From NCBI GenBank assembly GCA_025765595.1, contig JAIVFH010000112.1, positions 1 to 64,000 on the forward strand: DNA of 64,000 nt, written 5' to 3'. Made by a program: the position numbers and the translations under genes. Every line of letters begins with the position of its first letter. Within the stretch, counting starts at the first letter, position 1. The notes under the pieces were generated by a model. It did no database searches and was not told the origin of the DNA. It worked only from the letters and a program-made list of their open reading frames with translations. Source of the stretch: Obelidium mucronatum (taxonomy: Eukaryota; Chytridiomycota; Chytridiomycetes; Chytridiales; Chytriomycetaceae). Shown in pieces: positions 56,945-64,000 of the stretch.

Positions 56945-57459
56945 TCTGTCTTCTTCTTTTTGTTTTTTGGGGTTTGTCCAATTTGCAGTTTGTCAAATGA
57001 AGGAACGCACTCACTGTGAGTAATTTAAACTAAACTGGTGGAAATGCGTGGTTCGCAGAGCTTTATTCGGTCGAGCGAGAGAGGCGGGTCTGCTGCGGCG
57101 GGCGGGTCGGCAAGGAGGCGGGAAAATTTGATTAATAACTGCTGCGAAAGAGTCGACATGGGTCATCAGCTTACTCAAGGATTGCTTCTTCAATCTTCAA
57201 CAATTCTAATAGATATTGCAATAATTTATAGTGCGTTCAATGCTTTCCTAAATATTCTTCAGTGTACGACCGATTATTAATGATTAATGTTTGAAACTCT
57301 GAAATCAACTTCAATTACAAATGCTATTATACTACATTGGTAATAACAATATATTCCATGACAAGAAAGAGAGAGTTCCCAGCTTGCTTCCCAACAAGCG
57401 CCAATCACATGACTCAACTCCAAACAAGTTTTGTGCCAAAATGGGATTGTTTGTTTACT
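56945..57459. other. Intergenic, GC-rich then AT-rich, no gene seen
   Basis: Upstream region of LCB2. A G-rich patch at 57050-57125 (repeated GGCGGG) is followed by AT-rich sequence. No convincing frame. Confidence 0.45.
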
Positions 57460-58290
57460 TTAACGATTGCGAAGTAACGGCGTGCACTCATTATATTTCA
57501 AACTCTTTCGTTTTCGGCAAGTATCAGTGACTTGTTCTGTTACGAGTTTTGATCCTCCCAATGTTGCCTCTCCAATTGATACTCCGATTCGAGTCATTCC
57601 CAGAAACCCACCTACAACAAACCACACAAACAAACTTCTAGCCCCCACAGTCTGTGGCACGACATCTCCGAACCCCAATGTCGCCAAAGTAGTGAATGTA
57701 AAATACACTCCATCAAAAAACCACCAGCCTTCCAACGACGAAAAGACGGCAGCACTAAACGTTAAGTAACACCCAAACAAGACCAGCTGTTGCCTGACTC
57801 TCCGGTTTACCAGCCGCGTCTGCAACCAACAAACTGTATTCCTTCGTTCATCTTGATTTCCAAAGAGGATTGTCCACAAGCAAAAAAAAGGAAGTGCTCA
57901 TCGGAGCATGATCATTTGCTGTAGTTGTCGTACGATTCGTTGGCAAGCAAGGATCCAATGTGTCTTTCCAGATGTCTTGCCTTCTGCCAACCAAAAGAGT
58001 CGAATAAATCAGCAATCCAGTCATCATCATCCCCACAGGTGTCAAAAGGAGCAAGAATCCTTTCCCGAAACTTGTTTGGGGGCTCACGTCGCCGAACCCA
58101 ATGCAAGTAACCACCCCTACCACAAAGTACAAAGCCTTATTCAGATCCCATGCTTCAATGAGCGAGTAAAGCCCACTCGCTGAAATTACAATGAGACTCA
58201 ACAGCGTTACGAGAAAAGTAACATGTCGCTCCAGCAATCTTGTACTTGATGTTTGGTCTTGGGGGCTTGGTACCCGCCGCCAATAATACG
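57460..58290 (-). CDS. Two-pore-domain outward potassium channel (TOK-like), N-terminus unresolved
   Basis: Two pore loops typical of fungal TOK channels: VGVVTCIGFGDVSPQT and FTTLATLGFGDVVPQT, each with the GFGD selectivity filter. Around them are the helices LLERHVTFLVTLLSLIVISA, GFLLLLTPVGMMMTGLLIY, QQLVLFGCYLTFSAAVF and SLFVWFVVGGFLGMTRIG. A T-run near 57880 causes a one-base frame change between the halves. TOK channels normally carry four extra helices before the first pore; upstream of ~58290 I find only a short linker in a third frame and no start codon, so the gene is either truncated or its first exons are not recognisable. Plasma-membrane K+ efflux is family knowledge. Confidence 0.65.
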
Positions 58291-59331
58291 GTGGTTAATA
58301 TGCTCTCACGAATTTTCAAGTTTTTTGAAAACAAAATGTTGAAATCCGTTGAAGCACCGCCCTTATGACTCACTGCCAGCAACTACTGCCAACCTCCGTA
58401 ATCCTGCTGCAGCTACATCTATGAATGAGTAAGTAGTCACGAACATTGATACAGACGGGTTTATGAGCTCATACGGTTTAGCACTCTTTTCTCTTTTCAG
58501 GATGCAATAACTTCGACATCACGACAAGACCGTCGAAATCACTCAATCACCGATTGCTCTTACAGCTCTATCTATGTGAGAGACTCTTAACGAAACACAA
58601 CACCAATGGTAGGGTCCTTTTTATTAATTTGAACACCAACCTATCACTAACTCTCAAAGACAACCATCACAAACCATCACACCATCTCATGAATACAGGC
58701 CTCTGTGAGGTCAGCTGGTACGGCACGCAACGCTCGCTATACAAGTGCTCAAATCATGGATTTTATAACCGTGTTACCTACAACACCGTATTACCCCAAA
58801 CGGTTGCGAGAGAAACGACATGTGATCCCAAAGTGTTGTCGACGCATGGCTGGAAGCTATCAATAAGCCAAGAAGGTTGTCAGCATTCTGCCGGCATCGC
58901 AGGAACGACGAAACGTTGGTTCCATAGCTGGAGGTACTCGCTCAGCCTCAAGACGTCCATTGAGGCATTGATTGATGCTATCGGATATATGTTGTGTTGA
59001 AGGTTAGTTGCGGTATCCGTTATCGAACACAGTGTCAACTTGGATTGTAGGTTTAACAAGGCATCCTGTCTTTTATTATTGACAGACTTTGCTTTGAGTG
59101 TCGTTGCGTAGTTTTCCTTGCTGTTGCGTTTTACCATTGCAAGACTGACATCAACTAAAGCTGCCAGATTCTTATGTAGTGATGGGGTCTGTTTCCGATG
59201 TACTGTTCAGACCCTAAAAATTCCTGGCACTCTCTTGTCGATTGTAGCAAGACAGTCTATTATTTTATCTATTAATAAAGACTACTTTGATTTCCTTTGT
59301 GTTGGTTTGTTTTTGCTGAATTGTATGATGG
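58291..59331. other. No gene seen
   Basis: About 1 kb with several medium frames on both strands (for example 58554-59000 plus, 58880-59137 minus) but no coherent domain, signal peptide or splice chain. Possibly decayed sequence. Confidence 0.4.
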
Positions 59332-59406
59332 GGGTGCTTTTGTCGTTACACCGGGGTGCTTTTGTAGGTACACTGGGGTGCTTTTGTCAAAACAGCAGGG
59401 TGCTTT
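59330..59406 (+). repeat. Short tandem repeat, GGGGTGCTTTTGT x 3.5
   Basis: GGGTGCTTTTGT recurs at ~59332, 59353 and 59377 with a fourth partial GGGTGCTTT at ~59398; period 21-24 bp. It overlaps the 3' end of the membrane ORF below and encodes its odd tail. Confidence 0.7.
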
Positions 59407-59777
59407 AAGCTGGAAATCGAGAAGAGCATACTAACCACCGTACAATAAATTGAAAAAATAGAAGCCATGGCAGACGCCATTGAAAAGCAAGTACCATCAT
59501 GAATATATGAAGGACTTAAGAATGTAGCAGGTCGTTCAGACAGAACGTAGTATAGGTGCGTGAAGTGGAAGAATCCTTGTAGCGCCATTCCACATTGAAT
59601 GCCATTTTCAGAAGATACGAGATCTGATGCGATATTTAAGAACGAGGTCAATATGCCAAAGAGGAAGGATGCGTGAAGGCGGATATTTTCTGCTGAAGAC
59701 ATGATGATGCATTGGAAGGAAAGGAATGTTGAGATCGGTATCAACACGGTGCTATGAAAGTTGCATGCGGTATCCAT
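59346..59777 (-). CDS. Hypothetical small multi-pass membrane protein
   Basis: ATG at 59777, 143 residues. Four hydrophobic stretches: TVLIPISTFLSFQCIIM, LHASFLFGILTSFLNIA, QCGMALQGFFHFTHLYYVL, SAMASIFSIYCTVVSMLF. The last ~18 residues (KHPAVLTKAPQCTYKSTPV) are translated from a 21-24-bp tandem repeat, so the true end may be earlier by splicing (a GTATGCTC donor lies just before). It might be a fragment of a larger receptor-like protein. No family recognised. Confidence 0.4.
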   Translation of the reverse strand: MDTACNFHSTVLIPISTFLSFQCIIMSSAENIRLHASFLFGILTSFLNIASDLVSSENGIQCGMALQGFFHFTHLYYVLSERPATFLSPSYIHDGTCFSMASAMASIFSIYCTVVSMLFSISSLKHPAVLTKAPQCTYKSTPV

Positions 59778-59954
59778 TTGTTTTGGGGAAATAACTTTTA
59801 TACGGACCACCGTATTGCGCGATAAAGGGAAAACTTTGGCGGCTGTTTGACGGAGCCCCCAAAAACGCCCCAATCTCAAACCTCACATATTGAAGAAAAA
59901 GAAAACAAAATGTCTATAGACCAAGAATTATTTATGTTTACTAAAACAAACGTA

Positions 59955-60662
59955 TTATACATGAATTACAGAATGAAACTCTAATCCACCTCTCGACGCG
60001 AATCGATCCCCACAAAACCCACACACAAAAACAACTTGCACCGCTCCCTCACCGGAATTACACCCCACCGGCTTTGGAATCTGCTGGATTTCATTCTTTC
60101 GATGTTTGGCTAAAATATGGCTCCTCCAATGCCCTCTCTGTGTGAATCGGGCGTTACAAACGGCACACTGGAACGGCTTCTGACCGGAATGCAGGGTTTC
60201 ATGGCGCTTTAAATTGAACGATTTGCTAAACTTTGCAGGGCATTTAGTGCAATGGAACGGTCGGTCGTCGAAATGCGTGCTCTTGATATGTGCTTGGAGG
60301 TTGTATGTTGTGCTGAAAGATTCTGAACAGTGGGGGCATTGCGGTCTGTTATTGTGCATTCGTGCCAGGGCTGGTTCTAGAGACGCTGAAGAGTATGTGC
60401 AGCCGAATGGCGGGGGTGATGCACTGCCATTTTGTTGGTAACAATTGTTGCTTGGTGTTGGGCTTGGAGGGGCTTGACTACCAAGATGACAAGATATTGG
60501 AGGGAGAAAAGGAGAAGGAATCGGTGATGAATAGCATGCATGTGAACTATTGGAAGCATAATGCTGAACCGGGACTTTAACGCTTCCGGATAGTGGTCGA
60601 GAGTCCCAGAGGGCTGAAAAGGATGGCAGTTCTTTTGCTGAAGGAGTCAGAGGGCTTCGCAT
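59955..60662 (-). CDS. C2H2 zinc-finger transcription factor
   Basis: 235 residues, single exon, ATG at 60662. The N-terminal half is Ser/Pro-rich. Fingers: CPHCSESFSTTYNLQAHIKS-TH, CTKCPAKFSKSFNLKRHETLH, CAVCNARFTQRGHWRSHILAKH, and a separated fourth CGFCGDRFASRGGLEFHSVIH. Linkers are TGEKP-like (FDDRPFHC, SGQKPFQC), so this binds DNA. The fourth finger after an ~18-residue gap is at the very C-terminus. The target is unknown; it is divergent to the UNC93-like gene with ~400 bp between. Confidence 0.85.
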   Translation of the reverse strand: MRSPLTPSAKELPSFSALWDSRPLSGSVKVPVQHYASNSSHACYSSPIPSPFLPPISCHLGSQAPPSPTPSNNCYQQNGSASPPPFGCTYSSASLEPALARMHNNRPQCPHCSESFSTTYNLQAHIKSTHFDDRPFHCTKCPAKFSKSFNLKRHETLHSGQKPFQCAVCNARFTQRGHWRSHILAKHRKNEIQQIPKPVGCNSGEGAVQVVFVCGFCGDRFASRGGLEFHSVIHV

Positions 60663-61011
60663 TAAAATTGATACAAGTGATTCACGCTATATGAGCGTGT
60701 TGCTATGGCTTGCTTTTGTACAGTTTCATGTTTGAACTTGTTACTACATTGAACCTGTTTCTGTCACACTTGCAGTACTAACGCAAAAAGTTTAGAAAGC
60801 ACAACTGAAATCAGATAAAAATGGTTCAACTTCGATCAGATCAATTAATTTCGCAAGTTCGAACTTGTGTCGCCGTTCATCAAAGAACAATTTTTTATTC
60901 TGTTGTTCAAATCTTCAAAAAACCAAATGAGAAAAGATTCCTCAAGTTCAAAAATGCAAGAGCAAAACACTAAAGGTTTTAAACTGCGAGAGCCTCCCAA
61001 ATTCGAAAAAC

Positions 61012-61021
61012 CATATAAATA
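61012..61021 (+). promoter_or_regulatory. TATA box of the UNC93-like gene
   Basis: CATATAAATA ends 49 bp before the ATG at 61071, in a region otherwise lacking A/T boxes at this spacing. Confidence 0.55.
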
Positions 61022-61070
61022 GGGAACCCCTGCTTGCCGTTTTCGGATATCCAAACACCAACCAAAGCAA

Positions 61071-62450
61071 ATGGGTTTCTTTGACACTCTCAACCAGGCT
61101 CGTACTCAAGTCTACGTTATCTCTTTCGTCTGTTTCCTGTGTCCAGGAATGTTCAACGCTTTGAACTCCTTGCCGACTGCTGGTCCTGACGCTCAAGAAG
61201 TCAAGGACAAGCAAAACGCTTCCTTGTACTTCTGTTTCGCCATCATGGGTCTCCTTGCTGGTGGTCTTAATAACATTCTCGGTCCACGTATTCTTGCGGC
61301 GATTGGTGGTACCGGTTATGCAATCTATGCCGCTGCCCAATATAACGTTTTCAAGGTGCAAGGTCCAGATGGCAAGGGTGCAATTACCGACGCCGCCAAC
61401 ACTTTCTCCATCTTCTCTGGTGCTTATATTGGTCTCTGTGCCGGTATGCTCTGGGCCGCCCAAGGTCAGATCTGTTTGACCTACCCAACTGAATCCCAAA
61501 AGGGAACTTTCTTCGCCACCTTCTGGGTTATCTTCAACTTGGGAGCCGTGCTCGGTAACACCATCGGAACAATTCTCTCATGGAGTGCTGGTCCAGGTGG
61601 TTACGCCATGAACGATGCCATGTACTTGATCTTTATCGTTCTCATGGCCTCTGGATCCGTCGTCGCTTTCCTGATTCAACCACCAGGTACCATCATTCGT
61701 GAAGACCAAACCCAAGTCGAAACCCCACCAACCAACGTTCTCCGTGAGTTTGTTGAAATCCTCAAGCTCTTTGCCAACCCAGCCATGTTGACCATCATGA
61801 TTCCATGCATGTCCTCCAACTGGTTCTACACCTACCAATTCGGTGCCTTCGGTAGCTACTTCTCCGGTCGTACCAACGGTCTCAAGGCCATCTTCTACTG
61901 GCTCGGACAAGCCGCCGGTGCCTGGATTCTCGGAAACATGTTCTTGGACAACACCAAGTACACTCGTATTGCGCGTGCCTGGACCGGTTGCTACCTCATG
62001 ATCGGATGCTCTATCGTCTTCTTTGCTGGAGGTGCCGTCTTTGAATACCAAGCCTCCGCTGCCGACTTTGTCAAGATTGACGCTGGTACTGACTTTGGCC
62101 GCTTCTTTGGACCATTCATCTTGTACATCCTCTACGGTCTCTACGACGCCTTCTTCCAGGTGTTCACCAACTACCTTATCGGTGCCATCTCCAACGACTC
62201 TGAGACTCTCTCCCGTTACGCTGGTTTCTACAAGGGTACTCAGTCCGCTGCTGGTGGTCTCTCTTGGGCTTTGAACGGTTTCGTCTTCACCAAGGCGAAT
62301 GGAAACGTTCTTTCCAACACTACTCAGTTCTGGGTCATGATTGGCCCATGTGCTGTCTCTCTCGTCTTCTTCTGTCTTTTCACCAAGGCTTTCGTGAAGG
62401 ACACTACTGACGAGAACCCAGAACACGGAAGCTCCATCAAGGCTCACTAG
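61071..62450 (+). CDS. UNC93-like MFS membrane protein
   Basis: 459 residues in one exon with no frame break. About eleven to twelve membrane helices; N-terminus MGFFDTLNQARTQVYVISFV, then FLCPGMFNALNSLPTAG, ISFxIMGLLAGGLNNILGPR-like, GAYIGLCAGMLWAAQGQICL and YPTESQKGTFFATFWVIFNL (the Q-G-x-x-F-x-x-F-W-x-x-F-N pattern of fungal UNC93 relatives), DNTKYTRIARAW and SRYAGFYKGTQSAAGGLSWA. Codon use is heavily biased to preferred C-ending codons, similar to RPL8, so it is likely highly expressed. Substrate unknown. A TATA box precedes it. Confidence 0.88.
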   Translation: MGFFDTLNQARTQVYVISFVCFLCPGMFNALNSLPTAGPDAQEVKDKQNASLYFCFAIMGLLAGGLNNILGPRILAAIGGTGYAIYAAAQYNVFKVQGPDGKGAITDAANTFSIFSGAYIGLCAGMLWAAQGQICLTYPTESQKGTFFATFWVIFNLGAVLGNTIGTILSWSAGPGGYAMNDAMYLIFIVLMASGSVVAFLIQPPGTIIREDQTQVETPPTNVLREFVEILKLFANPAMLTIMIPCMSSNWFYTYQFGAFGSYFSGRTNGLKAIFYWLGQAAGAWILGNMFLDNTKYTRIARAWTGCYLMIGCSIVFFAGGAVFEYQASAADFVKIDAGTDFGRFFGPFILYILYGLYDAFFQVFTNYLIGAISNDSETLSRYAGFYKGTQSAAGGLSWALNGFVFTKANGNVLSNTTQFWVMIGPCAVSLVFFCLFTKAFVKDTTDENPEHGSSIKAH

Positions 62451-62657
62451 ATATTTTGGAATAAAGCCGCCCCCCCTTGAAAGAATGCTGAGCAGATTCT
62501 TGTTATCTGTGATTTCTTTTATGCTTTTTTCTCCTTCTTGTGTCTACTATGCGCGTGTGTGTTTTGAAAATAAAAAAAAAAAGGTCTGCTCAGCTGAAAT
62601 CATTTAAAAACTCTTAAAAATCCAGTGTTCACATATGACTCACGTGGAACTTCCCCC

Positions 62658-64000
62658 ATGAGTTTGGATCCAGTTCAATTCATCCTTAAAAAAAACATAA
62701 CCACAAAAAAACGAATGGATACAGGAACTCCGGCGAATCAATTAATACCTCTAGAGAATGCATTGGACAACGGGACACGTGAGTCGGTGTCAACAGTTAC
62801 GGATGGTCTGGTAAGAAACAAACAGCCCCCTCCTCTCATCTAAACATGAAAAATACACCAAAAGTCATTTGCACTCAACTCTGCCAAAGTCATCACACAG
62901 TTCAGCTTCGGATTCGCAAAGTTTGCGACCAGTACGAGCATCAACTTGGTCAAGGCTGTGGTTGACACTGTGGGAGCAAACACTGGCTTGGATGCGACTG
63001 GAATCACACCCATCATATCGGGCACTCTTATGGTTGCAGACAAGATTTCAAATGCTGGGATTCGTGTTGGAGAGTATTTCACGAATCTTGGATTGGATAT
63101 TGCTTCTGGAAGTGTTGATCAAGTTGGCAATGTTTTTGGAAACACTGAAATGAATGCCGCGATTGAGGAATTTGCTGCTTTGGTAATGCGCGAAATGCAG
63201 CGAGATTTGGACGAAGGTCAGATCGAGGCCTCGTCGTTGGTTGTTATGGGGGAGGCGTCGGGTAGTATTCCCAAGCGTTCGCTTGCATCAATAGGAACTC
63301 TGGAGACTATCAAGTCAATAACCGCTTGGATTTGCTTGCAGAGAATGTCTGTTGAGTTGTACAATGAGCGAGCCTTGGCCACTTGCTCGCCTTCTCTTTT
63401 GGAATCGTTATCAAATTCGAAACGACCCCATCACACAGAGACTAATCTTGGGTTTGAATCGAGCTCTAATATCGAAGAGATTGAAACGGACGAGACCGAC
63501 TCTGATGTCGTTATTGACGGAAGTTCCGATGTTTTAGTCTTTGCACATATTGGCCGAGGTGAAAGCAAAGAGCTCAAAACGATTACTAATACTATTTTAC
63601 CAGAAAACGATTCATCTAACGCAAACCTGGAAGATTTTAATGTGTTGAGCCCTGGACGATTATTTCAGAATATTCGACGCTATGTTCGCTTCGCGGCTGG
63701 TTCTTATGGAAAACTTGCCATCAATGTACTGGATCCTTCTTCGATTTCTTTCCAAGGAGAAATTGAGCATGCTCGAAGAACTACATCCAGTGATTCTGTT
63801 TCTGGAAGTCATGCATTCTTTTCAAGCTACACAGGCCAACCCATATCAACAATATACCACACAACCCATCACAACAAAAACGCTTCAAAAAACCGTTTGC
63901 TATCGAGTATTACAACAGTCCCGCGTATTTTACCTGAGAATACGAGCCATTACAACCCTACGTTCTACATTGTTCTGGACCATCCCAACAAATCCGTTCT
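62658..64000 (+). CDS. Class 3 (DAG-lipase-like) lipase, 3' end outside window
   Basis: Exon 1 62658-62810 (MSLDPVQFILKKN...) and exon 2 from 62865 remain open to the window edge. Text: hydrophobic/amphipathic SFALNSAKVITQFSFGFAKF, IISGTLMVADKISNAGI, then an acidic insert, LFQNIRRYVRFAAGSYGKLA, SHAFFSSYTGQPISTIYHTT and HYNPTFYIVLDHPNKSV. The last two are the segment just before the catalytic G-x-S-x-G region of fungal and animal sn-1-specific diacylglycerol lipases, so the catalytic Ser lies beyond the edge. Probably membrane-associated. The in-frame ATG at 62658 follows a non-coding stretch; alternative starts in exon 1 exist. Confidence 0.75.

Noticed and set aside
58554..59000. 148-codon plus-strand ORF as a gene
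   Set aside because: No start context, signal, domain or splice structure; composition looks random.
61578..62447. 289-codon minus-strand frame opposite the UNC93-like gene
   Set aside because: A codon-bias shadow (Val/Glu/Ser/Thr-rich) without any domain.

Overview
The window looks like nuclear DNA of a zoosporic (chytrid-type) fungus. Genes are dense, roughly one per 1.5-2.5 kb on both strands. Introns are GT-AG and mostly 50-75 nt. The housekeeping set is fungal/eukaryotic: SDHC, NOPP140/SRP40, CDC5L, SF3B4, ABCD transporter, RPL8, LCB2 and tRNA-Ser. Alongside it are families usual in chytrids: secreted tyrosinase, Crinkler-type effectors, chitin-deacetylase-like enzymes and a lineage-restricted seven-helix membrane family. 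The assignment to Chytridiomycota is inference; no rRNA is present. All coding calls come from my own reading of splice sites and frames.

Layout. 0-3.5 kb: a 5'-truncated unknown gene, a TXNDC17-like redox protein split by a 21-nt exon, and a seven-helix gene next to a decayed copy. 3.5-10.3 kb (all +): an F5/8-type receptor-like gene, SDHC, NOPP140 and CDC5L. 10.8-20.5 kb: a decayed tyrosinase fragment, then a tyrosinase with a C-terminal chitin-binding module whose 69-bp intron was invaded by a 6.4-kb Ty3/gypsy chromovirus (12139-18534; identical 219-bp LTRs, GACTT target duplication). The element has a seven-copy leader repeat, gag, and a pol gene containing two apparent spliceosomal introns. 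20.6-31.9 kb: SF3B4, a four-CBS protein, a second seven-helix gene, ABCD transporter, a coiled-coil gene, a DUF2470 membrane protein and a putative PAH/bromodomain protein. 32-35.6 kb: a broken and a near-complete Crinkler-type NTPase/nuclease. 35.7-48.6 kb: RING/TRAF protein, polysaccharide deacetylase, short-chain dehydrogenase, a long coiled-coil gene with acidic repeats, a DUF885-like protein and RPL8. 49-64 kb: NAPE-PLD, tRNA-Ser, a Cys-rich protein, a type II membrane protein, LCB2, a two-pore K+ channel, a small membrane ORF, a C2H2 factor, an UNC93-like transporter and a class 3 lipase running off the end.

Reading caution. Many genes need one or more single-base frame corrections to restore strongly conserved protein sequence, including CDC5L and SF3B4, which should not be dead. 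This points to residual indel errors in the assembly, so 'frameshift' alone is not treated here as proof of a pseudogene. A premature stop, large deletions or a lost domain are.

Functionally the window is mostly unlinked housekeeping genes. The accessory interest is in the intron-bearing retroelement, the Crinkler pair, the seven-helix family, catalytic motifs on micro-exons, and abrupt GC-rich blocks inside otherwise AT-leaning genes.
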